From positions 1 through 64,000 of the forward strand of contig CAMDTW010000567.1 of assembly GCA_945910005.1 (NCBI GenBank): DNA of 64,000 nucleotides, in the 5' to 3' direction. The first letter of the stretch is position 1, and every line of letters begins with the position of its first letter. The translations under genes were made by a program, and so were the position numbers. This DNA is from Isoperla grammatica (lineage: Eukaryota > Arthropoda > Insecta > Plecoptera > Perlodidae). Below the pieces are notes generated by a model that saw only the letters and a program-made list of their open reading frames with translations, was not told where the DNA came from and made no database searches. This document shows positions 12,021 through 22,874 of this stretch, one piece after another.

Positions 12021-12452
12021 AAAGAAACAAATAAATAAATAAATTCACATTTAGAGTCTACCCAATCAGTAACTAAACTGATTTGCAGTGGAGGGCCTTT
12101 AATTTAAAGTGATTGAACCAACCCTGTAGGCTCCGAACACCATCGATCAGTGAGCGATAACCAATCAAAGATCGATATTTCAAATACGAAACATATGAAT
12201 CAGTGATTGGACAGTGCGAACACCTGCGGACAAATGCCAGAATCAACAAGGCCGATTCAGAACAACTTTGAATTTATTGAGTGCTTCGTTGTTAGGACGG
12301 CTCCAAAGTCACCGTTTACTTATTCCTAAGCCAAGAAGTAAAGGAATTGAATCCATATTAGAAGTTAAAAAATTTCTGCCTGAAGCGGGATTTGAACCCG
12401 GGACTTTCTGCATTGGAAGCAGGGATGCTAACCACTGGACCAATGAGCCACC
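12021..12452 (-). mobile_element. tRNA-derived SINE (family C), full-length copy
   Basis: Read on the minus strand, the element starts with a tRNA-like head, GGTGGCTCATTGGTCCAGTG. This continues to an anticodon arm CTGC-TTCCAAT-GCAG and a T-arm with GGGTTCAAATCCC. A body follows that includes GACTTTGGAGCCGTC and AACAACGAAGCAC, and the element ends in an AT-rich TTTATTTATTT tail. The head has acceptor-stem mismatches, so it is a SINE head rather than a functional tRNA. The loop would give CCA, the tryptophan anticodon, but the copy is degenerate. Sister copies lie at 16411-16742, 41525-41730 and 59995-60240, with fragments near 12775, 21385 and 49835. The pol III A and B boxes are in the head. 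Confidence 0.8.
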
Positions 12453-12624
12453 TTATCATAATCTCCTTCACTTTTTAGTCTGTCTCCTCAGTCTCATTCA
12501 TGCCGGCCCTCTCTGCACCTGAACGCCCCCCAAACCCCACGCCCCAACCCCCTGGACCCCCTATCTAGACTCTCGTTATGACGACCCGGGCGACGACCTA
12601 GCTGTCGAGTACGTCGCAAAACAA
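12453..12624 (+). repeat. Repeat X, right part of copy 1
   Basis: It resumes with CACTTTTTAGTCTGTCTCC, CATGCCGGCCCTCT and a C-rich run. It ends in TTATGACGACCCG and GACCTAGCTGTCGAGTACGT, the same order as in the uninterrupted copy at 23459-23756. Confidence 0.7.
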
Positions 12625-12812
12625 CAAAAAATAAATAATAATAAATGTATATGTTTTGATTTTATTAATTCAATTATTTAACATATCGATTTATGCATAT
12701 CTGTAGTATCAACTGTATATGGATTTAATATTTATTATATACTCTTTACATTGTATGAGTATATTCGTAACATTGTTAGAGCCGTCATAGCAGCGAGACA
12801 ATATATGTAAAA
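12625..12812. other. AT-rich spacer with a SINE C fragment
   Basis: AT-rich sequence, followed at about 12779-12798 by GAGCCGTCATAGCAGCGAG, which is the conserved central motif of the family C SINE on the plus strand. No head is visible. Confidence 0.5.
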
Positions 12813-12962
12813 GGTCCAGTCTTACAATGTCCCAATAACTACTTATTCGTCGAATAGCTTGTTTTCTCCATGGCAACTACCAATCAAAACCCTTGAAATC
12901 CTCCAAATAGCCTAATTAACTGCTACAAATAACTTTCTTATTAGTAGATTGTGAGACCGACA
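12813..12962 (-). mobile_element. Small MITE-like element, copy 2 (inverted)
   Basis: Reverse-complement copy of 11361-11504. It begins CCAGTCTTACAATGTCCC and ends TGTGAGACCGAC on the plus strand. Together the pair forms an inverted repeat 1.3 kb apart that brackets the SINE/X mosaic. Confidence 0.6.
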
Positions 12963-13887
12963 GAAATAAATAATAATGTTCGTAATTATCTATACCTAAT
13001 TGTGGGTTTTGCTTTGATTTATAGCAACAATTATTATTATGGGCTACCTGGCATCTATCTTCCTCACACTTCCCATGTCTCACAGCGAAAAAACGACATG
13101 GGCTGGGCATCGAATTGATTCGGACGACGCATGTTTAAATAATGACATCCGACGCAATTGGAACGTACTCCACTCGGTTTATTCCCTTGAATAATTCCAA
13201 CATCCGAAGAATAAATTCTAAGCTTTTTGTCTCTTAAGAAAAAAATCTTTCGCTGACATTTCTCTCGAATTTAAAAAAAAGTTTCTTTCACGTTTATCGT
13301 TTTTCTTTGAATAAATTTTGATTGTTTTTCCTCGTCCAACCTATATATACTTTATGTCTTTTCTTGTGACTTTTCACTTTTCCTCGGGCTTCGTAATTTC
13401 TCCTTCAAATTCCCGATCGTTTAAAGTTAGTCTCTATCGAGAGAACTAGAGGTCGGATTAGTTTAGTTTATCGGAGACGTCTCGACTGGAGGCGGCGGTG
13501 TTTTGTTTAAACGTGTCTAAAAGGGATTTGTTGACCAATCGGTTCTGTTGGTTGAAGGGTTCGCGGCTCATGTGGCGGCTTCGTACTTCTTGCTATCAAC
13601 TACTCGATAGTAGAGGCTGGAGCTAGTTAAGCCTTGATTATATAGATGAGTGAATCGCGGGACGCCGGCGAAATTGCTAACTTCTTGAAATGTGTTGTGC
13701 GTAAGCTTTCACGGATAGAATATATCATATTTGAAGACATGTTTTTGACAATGTTTCGCCTAGATCCCCAAAGACATTTCTTATATATTTTGTTTAAATA
13801 TACCAGATTAGTAGCCTACAGAAGACTGAGTAGTGCACTACACCCCTCGACAGAACAATATATAATATGTATTTGCTCTACTTATTG
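12963..13887. other. Spacer, partly moderately GC-rich
   Basis: No gene is recognised. A 92-codon frame at 13646-13924 partly overlaps the next SINE and shows no domain. The stretch 13430-13620 is somewhat richer in CpG than the surroundings. Confidence 0.4.
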
Positions 13888-14157
13888 GCACAATGCCCTC
13901 TTTAGCCTGATGAGTGATGTTTGATGAATGATAATGAGGAAGGGAGGAGGGGAAGCCTAGTACCGGCACGTAGCCTACTCCTGTCGAAAAGTACCAAGGG
14001 GACCATCGGCTTTACGTCCCATCCGAAAGTACGGTGTAACTTTGACCAGTCATATAGGTTCCTCCACTAACCTCGACTGCCGAGCAGTTGACGAGAAGAA
14101 CGAAGCTGTTACACAAGCTTTCGAACCCTCTAATCTGCTCTAACCAACGGTAACTAG
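13888..14157 (-). mobile_element. 5S-derived SINE (family A), 5'-truncated copy
   Basis: On the minus strand this copy has the family body: TTCGAAAGCTTGTGTAACAG, TCGGATGGGACGTAAAGCCG and GACAGGAGTAGGCTACGTGC. It keeps only about the last 25 nt of the 5S-like head (ACTAGTTACCGTTGGTTAGA) before homology stops at about 14157. Two longer copies are at 22751-23175 and 59160-59595. Confidence 0.8.
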
Positions 14158-14440
14158 TGTTTCAGAGAACAACTCTCTAACCACCCTATTACGTTTCGTA
14201 TCGCAATCGAATTTACGAATTAATAGCCAACGTACATACATACATCGACTAAAAATAACCATCACCAGCCATATAGGATAAAAATGACTGTAGTAGGCCT
14301 AGTACATAGTAAATACATGTTCATGATTTATGCACATACCGTGCGTGCAGCTTGATGGTGTAACCACGTGTAACGGCCAACGGTGTGAACGCGCTTTGTT
14401 CACACGTGTTTAGCCACCTCGCGCGTGAACGACGGTCAGC
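14158..14440. other. Spacer
   Basis: Nothing supportable is seen. Confidence 0.4.
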
Positions 14441-14447
14441 GACATTC

Positions 14448-14633
14448 CACCCCCCCCCCCCCCCCCTCCCCCCCCACACACACACACATACACCGACACG
14501 CACTGAACTCACCCCGCGCCAACGAGTACTATGCAAGTACGCCGCGTCGCCCCCCCCCCCCCCCCACATACACCGACACGCACTAGACTCACCCCCCGCG
14601 CCAGCGAGTACTATGCAAGTACGCTGCGTCGCA
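14448..14633. repeat. Poly-C tracts with an ~80-bp tandem duplication
   Basis: Long C runs are followed twice by the same segment, CATACACCGACACGCACT, then CTCACCCC, CGCGCCA, CGAGTACTATGCAAGTACGC and GTCGC (about 14487-14550 and 14567-14633). The two copies differ by a few substitutions, so it is an old or diverged duplication rather than an assembly echo. Confidence 0.75.
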
Positions 14634-16378
14634 TCGCGTGGAGTGGGGATCAAGTGTAAACATTATTCATGTCGCCTATAACCATTGCTGCTTTGATGTA
14701 AACGTGTTTCCGGAACGTTTTTGAACTCGTAAAACGTTTCCACGAAAGTAGTTGTTTTAAATAACCAATTTCGAAATTTCGTTGTTAAAAATAAAAGTTA
14801 AACTGTGAATCTCCCTCTCCCCCTTTACCCTTCCCCTCTCTTTGAAAGTCAATTTCCTACACGCTCAAGATGCCAAGTGTATTTTTCTTATAGCTGAATC
14901 TGTTTTTTTTTTTTTTGCTTAGTATCGGTATATCCGAGCGTTTATGAAGGTTGTAAACCTATTTGCCCTCTCTTCGAGGAAACTTCTAGTAGAGCAGAAA
15001 CTACAACACCTACTTCTACTTCTTGTGACATCTTTATGGGGATATGATGTCCTCTTTTTATCGGCGAACTTTTACAACGGGCTCAAAGTATATTACGGGC
15101 GCGTTTAACGAGCGGGGACGCTTTTAGTTTTCTGATTCGTAATCGAAATCAGTTATTAAGGCGGATGGATAGTTACGGCATTAAAACGTTGTGCTTTAGT
15201 AGTGGCTTGAGGGCGATACACAATGTTGAAGAACTAAAACTTATTGGAAGATAATAACTATGTAAACTGTGTTAAAAGTTTTATAAATATTGTTGTCGTT
15301 ATAAAGTTGATATAATTTTGCTAACTTATCTATTAGAAAATCTGTTTTTCCCAAAATGACCTTTTAATAATTCACTTTATTTGTGTATTTATTAGAACTT
15401 TTTAATCCAGTTTTTCTTTCTACAAAACTACAAGCATGCTTACTTATGCTTTTATTAAATATTTTGTATCGTTTTTAAGAAATAAGTAAGAATTTAAAAA
15501 TTTGATTTTACACCAGTAGGCCTACGTATCTCTTTTTATGTTCGCTCTACAAGACCCCCTATTAACGAGTAAATTATACTTGTTTTTGGGGTCAGAACTA
15601 TTATTATATTTTTCAATGTATTTATTTCTTAGATAAATAAAAAATAAGAAACAATGTAGCGAGTGTTTATTATCGCGTGTATCCATCTGCCTTAACCCTG
15701 TGGAGGAGTACTGGGCCAAACTGTTGTATTTGATTAAGAAGGTCGAGGGGGCGGGGGGGGGGGAGGGGGAGAGGGTGGCTCCACTCTTGGCAAGCACTCC
15801 GTTAGTAATCGACGTACGGGAGTATTTATTACAGCTCCCTGTTTTATTAAGATCACCACCCAAGAAAGTGATTACCCCCGTTGCCTACGAAATAAGTTTC
15901 TTGCCAAAAAACATTCGGTTAAGAATTATTTTTCAGAGTCGAAATACGTTTTACTGATTAGGTCAGCCGTTCGTTCGAGTTCCCTTTCGAGCGGTTGGGG
16001 TCGCGCGACACTTTCTTGTTCTTTTTTAGTGGCTGGCCAGGCTTGGTTGGAAATTTTCGTTGTGTTCGGCAATTCAACTAGCAGGCAGTCCACACTCGCA
16101 TCGGTTCTATTGATCGTGGTTTATTTTCTAGCTGGGACACTCATTTTTCTTTCTTTTGCTTTCTGCGCCATCCATCAAGATCCTCTTTCTCCTAGTCTTT
16201 GACTGACTCAGTTTTAAAATTCGATTTGTTTGTGATCAACTTTTTTCTCATTTCTTGTCTAGTTGTTTACGGACGGATGTCGCTTGTGTTTCACCGCTAT
16301 TCTTGATCATATCAATACAAAATTTACGTTATATATTTTCTTCATCGCAATGAGGTAAACAAATCTAGTCAATTGGGA
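14634..16378. other. Spacer
   Basis: No recognisable gene. A G-rich stretch lies at about 15748-15775. Short frames here show no domain. Confidence 0.45.
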
Positions 16379-16410
16379 GACCGGGGTAACCAAAGAGGGC
16401 TCTCGTGCAT
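16379..16410 (+). repeat. Repeat X, left-end fragment
   Basis: Only AGACCGGGGTAACC and AGAGGGCTCTCGTGCAT remain, directly joined to the SINE C tail exactly as at 12020. The same X/SINE junction therefore occurs twice, which suggests that X-left and SINE C travel together. Confidence 0.55.
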
Positions 16411-16742
16411 AAATAAATAAAATAAATAAATTCACATTAAGAGTCTAGCCACTCAGTAACTTAACTGATTTTCAGTGGGGGACTTTAATTTAAAGTGAAT
16501 AAACCAACCCTGTAGGCTTCGAACATCATCGACAAGTGAGCGATAACCAACCAAAGATCGATACTTCAAATATGAAACATATGAATCAGTGATTGGACAG
16601 TGCGAACTCCTGCAAGCAAATGCCAGAATCAACAAGGCCGATTAAGAACAACTTTGAATTTATTGAGTGCTTCGTTGCTAGGACGGCTCCAAAGTCACCG
16701 TTTACTTATTCCTAAGCCAAGAAGTAATGGAATTGAATCCGC
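16411..16742 (-). mobile_element. tRNA-derived SINE (family C), head-truncated copy
   Basis: About 330 bp colinear with 12021-12356 with a handful of differences, from the AT-rich tail (16411) to the ATTGAATCC near 16739. The tRNA-like head is missing; homology stops where the sequence turns into a T run. Confidence 0.8.
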
Positions 16743-17308
16743 ATTTTTTTTTGTCATTCCTTTATTCATCTCACGTGGCCTTCAGCATTAAACCCTTCAT
16801 ACTTTCTCACTTCTTCTTCATATTTTTTGGCCCATCTTGCAATTTTAAATGCCCACAACTACAGTTTATTCTGTGCTGGTTTCAAAGTAGAGAAACAAAT
16901 CGCAATTTTGGTACAAACACCTGGTCACATACCACAAGTTTGGAATTTCTACAATTTCCTCTACGATATTTACATTTTTCACATTTCATATCGAACATTC
17001 CAACATAGTTATGCACAAAATCCTTCACGGTGGAAACGTATCTGAGATTTTGTTGATAACAAAATATCAATTTAAAAAAACCTTGCAATAAAACAAGAGA
17101 CTGCAGGAAAAAGATTTTTACAAGCGCAATTTTCAGTGTATGTATACGTTATCTGACAAGAATGGTGAATGAATGAATGAATGACAAGAATGTAAAAAAT
17201 CTGATTTACACTTTTTTACTTTCCATGAAAAGCGTAAACCAAAGCGTAAACTATAGGTACAACTATACATTTCTGTAGGTACCTATTGTTTGTTCAAGTA
17301 TTAGCTAT
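16743..17308. other. Spacer with a cysteine-containing minus-strand frame of unknown nature
   Basis: A 68-codon minus-strand frame (16882-17088) contains CEKC and two further cysteines, but its reading frame is not kept on either side and I cannot place it in a family. A GAATGAATGAATGAATG run lies near 17165. Confidence 0.35.
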
Positions 17309-20300
17309 TAGTCCAGCATCAAAGTGTCGAAAATCATAGTCCTGTGCAATTTCGAGGAAAGAGTATAGCACCATATACCAATGTGTTTATAAGGTTTCAC
17401 AGTATTTAGCGCACTTTGGTGCAAGAGCGATATCCGCGACTGGGGGCGGGGGCGGTGCCCCCAATTTTGACTACGCATTGCATTGAATATCGCTCAATTA
17501 CGGCCAAACAGTTGGTCTGACAACGAAAATGATGATTATAAAATATATTTGTGTGTAATTGATAAATATTTCCTTGTCACAATTATTTATGTACGGTACA
17601 TAGTGCGAAAGTTATCGTCAATTAAGTATAAAATTAATATATTCTCAATATATAAAACCATGGGACAACCATATATTATCAAAACATTACAAACACATTC
17701 ATACACGTATAGAAATGTCAGAGTGTTGCCATATCGGTGATTTTTTTTCATAATTTTATCTTCAAGCGATTGGTATAAGTGAAGTATTAAAGACAAGAAT
17801 GCGTGGGGCTTTTGTGCGCCCGCTAAATACAGGTGTAATGCATAGAAGCATTGGCAATCATAATATTGTACTATTTCGAAAGAAAAGTACACTTATATCT
17901 TCGTTTTAGCTTGTAAAATAATAATTTGGATGGTGCCAAGCTCCAAAATTAGGCGTTTACAAGTTATACATAAAAAACAAAATGGCCGACTCTCATGAGG
18001 TTTTGCCTATTTATCTTCACAATCGTGCATTTTTTGGCAAAACTTAATATGACAAAAATTGTTTCTAGTAAAATTCTACACACATATGATACTTGGATAT
18101 TTGCATAGGAAGTACTACTTACGTACAAATTTAATTTTTGTATGTGTGCATCTGAACTCAAATGTACAAAACTTGGCTCCCGTTCGCTTCTTGATGAAGC
18201 AACTGTGACCTACGGGAGTGTTCTTAATATCTTCTTTTAAGCTCATAAAATAATAATATTGATGGTGCCAAGCTCCAATGATAGGCGTTTACGTGTTGCA
18301 TGTGAAACACAAAATGGCTGTCACTTCAGGTGGTTTTGGCAATTTATCTTCATAACCGTACTATTTATGACAAAATCTAACATGACAAAAAATATTCCTT
18401 GTAAAATTCTACATACAATTCATATTAAGGTATTTTCATATGATTTACCATTTACCTACAAATTTAGATTTGTGTATGTTAATCTGTACTCAAATGTACA
18501 AGCATTGGCTCCCCTGGGCTACTTGATGAAGCAAGTATGGACTATGAGAGTGGGCTAAATCTCTTCCTTTTAGCTTGTAGAATAATAATTTTGATGGTGC
18601 GCGAAACTCAAGTACTAGGCGTTCAAGAGAAACACGCAAAAAACAAAATGCCCGCTAATAGGGTGTATTCAGATGTACATCTGTCGGTTGTTTGATGAAG
18701 CAAGTATAGGAGTGGGCACAGTCTCTTCTTTATAGCTTATAAAGTAATAATTGTGATGGTGCCTACCTTAAATATGGGGCATTATCGAGTTACACGTAAA
18801 ATACAAAATGGCCACCACTATAGGTAGTTTTTTCCAATTTACCGACATAACCGTACGTTTTATGACAAAATGTAATATGACAAAAATTATTTCTTGTAAA
18901 ATTGTACACACATGATATTTACATATTTTTATAGGACTTACCATTAACCTAAAAATTAAAATTTCTTCATGTTAATTCGTACTCAAATGTTTTTTTTTTT
19001 TTTACGTGTTTCTCTTGAACGCCTACTACTTGAGTTTCGCACCATCAAAATGATTGTTCTATAAGCTAAAAGGAAGAGATTTAGCCCACTCTCATAGTCC
19101 ATACTTGCTTCATCAAGTAGCCCAGGGGAGCCAATGCTTGTACATTTGAATACAGATTAACATACACAAATCTGAATTTGTAGGTAAATGGTAAATCATA
19201 TGAAAATACCTGAATATGAATTGTATGTAGAATTTTACAAGAAATATTTTTTGTCATGTTAGATTTTGTCATAAATAGTACGGTTATGAAGATAAATTGC
19301 CAAAACCACCTGAAGTGACAGCCATTTTGTTTTTCACATGCAACACGTAAACGCCTATCATTGGAGCTTGGCACCATCAATATTATTATTTGATGAGCTT
19401 AAAAGAAGATATTAAGAACACTCCCGTAGGTCACAGTTGCTTCATCAAGAAGCGAACGGGAGCCAAGTTTTGTACATTTGAGTTCAGATGCACACATACA
19501 AAAATTAAATTGGTACGTAAGTAGTACTTCCTATGAAAATATCCAAGTATTATATGTGTGTAGAATTTTACTAGAAACAATTTTTGTCATATTAAGTTTT
19601 GCCAAAAAATGCACGATTGTGAAGATAAATAGGCAAAACCTCATGCGAGTCGGCCATTTTGTTTTTTATGTATAACTTGTAAACGCCTAATTTTGGAGCT
19701 TGGCACCATCCAAATTATTATTTTACAAGCTAAAACGAAGATATAAGTGTACTTTTCTTTCGAAATAGTACAATATTATGATTGCCAATGCTTCTATGCA
19801 TTACACATGTGTTTAGCGGGCGCACAAAAGCCCCACGCATTCTTGTCTTTAATACTTCACTAATACCAATCGCTTGAAGATAAAATTATGAAAAAAAATC
19901 ACCGATAAGGCAACACTCTGACATTTCTATACGTGTATGAATGTGTTTGTAATGTGTTGATAATATATGGTTGTCCCATGGTTTTATATATTGAGAATAT
20001 ATTAATTTTATACTTAATTGACGATAACTTTCGCACTATGTACCGTACATGAATAATTGTGACAAGGAAATATTTAACAATTACACACAAATATATTTTG
20101 TAATCATCATTTTCGTTGTCAGACCAACTGTTTGGCCGTAATTGAGCGATATTCAATGCAATGCGTAGTCAAAATTGGGGGCACCGCCCCCGCCCCCAGT
20201 CACGGATATCGCTCTGGCACCAAAGTGCGCTAAATACTGTGAAACCTTATGAACACATTGGTATATGGTGCTATACTCTTTCCTCGAAATTGCACAGGAT

Positions 20301-20319
20301 TCCATTTGATGCTGGACTA
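17309..20319. mobile_element. Foldback element 1 (3.0 kb, arms ~1.33 kb)
   Basis: The left arm (17309-~18640) and right arm (~18990-20319) are reverse complements at well over 90% identity by eye, with few indels. The ends read TA-GTCCAGCATCAAA on the left and the complement on the right, so TA could be a 2-bp target duplication. Each arm contains a GC-rich block near the outer end (GGGGGCGGGGGCGGTGCCCC) and, further in, degenerate direct repeats of about 330 bp. These repeats begin with TTTAGCTTGTAAAATAATAA and GATGGTGCCAAGCTCC, at about 17905, 18236, 18568 and 18730. Paired frames in the two arms (17483-17740 with 19899-20156, and 18259-18558 with 19081-19380) merely mirror each other and show no domain. 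Long inverted arms built of internal tandem units are the hallmark of foldback (FB/Galileo-like) elements; no transposase is present. Confidence 0.85.
18640..18990. repeat. Loop of foldback element 1
   Basis: The unpaired middle is not unrelated DNA. From about 18730 it holds another diverged copy of the same 330-bp unit (GTGATGGTGCC, AAAATACAAAATGGCC, TATGACAAAATGTAATATG), cut off at a poly-T near 18990 where the right arm begins. Confidence 0.7.
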
Positions 20320-21384
20320 TATTAATCTTTTCAGGACTCTATTATATTAATACTGATATTTAGTATGTAATTAATAAGGTAACTAGAGCATTATTATTAA
20401 AACACATTTGTCTTCTCTGATCGGGTAAACAATACCAAATCCGTTAAGTGACTAAAAACAGACATATCAGTCATTGATGTGTCATCTACATGTTCTACTG
20501 ACTGTTATGTATTTTAACTAAAGTCTTAATATCGAAGAGTTAGTGAATTAGTAAACCTGACCAAAACTTGGTAATAAGATTACAACAGAATCAGTAAAAT
20601 TCACATTATTCATTCTTTATGCTAATATGGTTCAACGTCCAGGAAATTAGGTATTATTACGCTATTTCTGAATAGCATTTCATATAAAAGTTGGTTACTT
20701 CAACCCAGTCAGCCAGCCAAATTATGCAAATTCACGGCTATAAGGAATATTTTTATTAAAGAAGGAAGCCCATTATTTTTTCCTACTTTAAGATCAAAGC
20801 TCCGACGGGTTTGGCGATTAATCCCAGTCGTATTAATGCTTTTTTTGCCGTTGGCATCTCCCTCTCTGACGTTGGCAACTTTAGAGCGTTTTCTCCGGCG
20901 AAAAGTTTCTTTCTACCGCGAAATGGCCGGGCATAAATCACATACGGCAATCTAGATATGTAAAAATTCAAGGCAACGTTTGAGGTTGGTCGGCGGCTTA
21001 ACGAACTTTCGACGGAATGAAGATTAGAAGTGTAATTGCGTTTGCGCTCTTGGGAAGAAAATAGCTTTCCAATAATATATTCATAAGAGAACTCAGTGCG
21101 TTGAAAGATGAGAATTGGAAGATACCCACGTCGGTCGGTTGGCTGGCTGACTGGCTGGAAGACATTCTCAGTTTGTGAGGTGTTATATTTTAAATTAATT
21201 TTAGAAGGAGAGATATTTTTAGAAATTGATGTTCAAAGAGTTCAAGAGGTTAATGGGAGAGATTCTGTTCCTCTTCTGTTATCAGATGAACCTTCTTATC
21301 CCCATTGTGATTACAATCCTTAGATTGATTTGAAATTTTACCATTATTTAAATAATTTTCATTATTGTCGCATTATAGAATTTC
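20320..21384. other. Spacer
   Basis: AT-rich sequence with no gene or repeat that I can support. Confidence 0.45.
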
Positions 21385-21470
21385 TTTGGAGCCATCATAG
21401 CAACGACACATAGTATATTGTATAAATCTCACCCAATGTAAATCAGTTTTTGAACTAAGTCGGTTGACAA
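21385..21470 (+). mobile_element. SINE C fragment
   Basis: Contains TTTGGAGCCATCATAGCAAC followed by GACAC and, 50 bp on, CCAATGTAAATCAGTTTTTG, the same order as in the fuller copies. There is no tRNA head. Confidence 0.55.
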
Positions 21471-21875
21471 AAAATAATCGTGTTTATTTTCCATTTAGCT
21501 ATTATCTAACATTGTAATACATTATTCACTATTCAGTCTCTCAAATTTGTGCGCTTTATTTTTAGATTTCTCTCGTACGAGAGGCAGAGTTACTCCGGAC
21601 CAATTCTACCAGAGGCCCAGACGGGGGATTGAATATGAAAATGATATTTTTTATATTTTTTTATATTTTGATATTTTATCATTAATTTGTACCGTATCAT
21701 TTTCATAAAAATGCCATTATAATACAATTCGCTTATCTAAATCCAAGCCTACATTGACTACCACGCCGTGAATAGCTTAGAAATGTCTCCCGATATTCAA
21801 ATTAATTAATTCATATTTTGTACGAATACCTGATATAGGATGCACCACCAGCTTAACCTGATGTGCCCTTCTTTA
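21471..21875. other. AT-rich spacer
   Basis: Repeated TTTTTTATATTTT runs near 21645-21680; no gene seen. Confidence 0.45.
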
Positions 21876-22062
21876 GGTGACTAACTTAGGTGTTTGGATA
21901 GTTGGTAATGAATGTCCGAGAATTATTAATTCCAGCATTTGCCTTAAAGACTGAGGAAACCCTCGGAAAAACCATCATTCATGATAGCTCGCAGCCGGAA
22001 CCGAACCGGGATCTCCCGAAAGTAGAGCATCACGTGTTGCCTCTGAGCCACCTCAATCGGTC
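21876..22062 (-). mobile_element. tRNA-derived SINE (family B), copy 1
   Basis: On the minus strand the head reads GAGGTGGCTCAGAGGCAAC, then a T-arm-like GATCCCGGTTCGGTTCC. The body has GGTTTTTCCGAGGGTTTCC and CAAATGCTGG, and the end is CACCTAAGTTAGTC. It shares head, body and end with 33393-33550. A long plus-strand frame (21902-22333) reads through this element and is an artefact of it. The TTTTCCGAGGGTTTCC-CAAATGCTGG tail type is familiar from arthropod SINEs. Confidence 0.75.
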
Positions 22063-22750
22063 AATAATTAAACACCGTATATGTGTATTCCTACTTGTTT
22101 CCTCTACACTTTACTACACCACAGAGCGTTGTATCCAGCTTTATAACGAAGAATCACGACCATTAATACCAATTAAAGCTGAAAAAGAGTCGATTCTGTT
22201 CACAGCGAGCGGCAATCGAATTAAAAATGGCGTTCTTTACAACAGTTTAACGCGACTCGATTATGTCGACATCGAAAACCGTAAATACTCCACACACACG
22301 AAAAAAAAAGAACAACAAGATTGTGGTCGGTAGAGATAATGGAGCTTCGCAACATTCCTTTGTTGTCGGTAACCTTTCATGTCGGAGAAGGATTTGAAAT
22401 ATTGGGAATTGGATGATGATTATTGATTCTAGGCTATATGTTATGATATATGACTGTCTCTACCCACGAACACCCAATTTATATCGGTTGAAATTGCTTT
22501 AACATGCTTGAAAGCTCCAAAAATTTTGCTTATAAATGTTTAAATATTCAAATATATATTTCCTTTTTTTCAAATTACCGTATTTAAGTTTAGTAATGTG
22601 ATGTTTCTGCACACCTTTCACAATTTATAGGTTATTTGAAAAACGAATATATTTAATGGAAACAGTAACATTTTAAAGAGAAAGCATTGCATTCTCTAGG
22701 AATTATTTAATTTTATTGAATTTATTTTAATTTAATTTAATTTAATTTAA
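22063..22750. other. AT-rich spacer
   Basis: No gene recognised. It ends in (TTTAA)n at about 22705-22750, just before the 5S-SINE; this run may have been its insertion target. Confidence 0.45.
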
Positions 22751-22874
22751 GCCAACGGTTAAGCCTCGGTAGCTTAGCCGGTTCCCATACGAACACCGAA
22801 GTTAAGCAACCTCGGGCTAGGTCAGAAGGTGGATGGGTGACCATTCTCCTCTGAAACACTAGTTACCGTTGGTT
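22751..22874 (+). pseudogene. 5S rRNA-like SINE head
   Basis: Matches the second half of arthropod 5S rRNA closely (GAACACCGAAGTTAAGCAAC, then CGGGC, then GGATGGGTGACC), while the region equivalent to about nt 10-30 is replaced. It probably serves as the SINE's pol III promoter. Confidence 0.75.

Noticed and set aside
12384..12452. Functional tRNA gene on the minus strand
   Set aside because: The acceptor stem does not pair well, and the same head with its downstream body recurs elsewhere, so it is a SINE head.
16882..17088. Minus-strand frame with CEKC as a zinc-finger or Helitron/piggyBac cysteine domain
   Set aside because: Cysteine spacing fits none of these well and the frame breaks on both sides; not enough to call.
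17483..20156. Pairs of near-identical frames (85 and 99 codons) on opposite strands
   Set aside because: They mirror each other only because they lie in the two arms of a foldback element; no domain and no codon-level constraint is visible.
21902..22333. A 143-codon plus-strand frame
   Set aside because: It begins inside and reads antisense through a tRNA-derived SINE, then continues into spacer; no domain.
22751..22874. Functional 5S rRNA gene
   Set aside because: The region equivalent to the first third of 5S is replaced and the copy continues into a dispersed SINE body; no T-run terminator follows.
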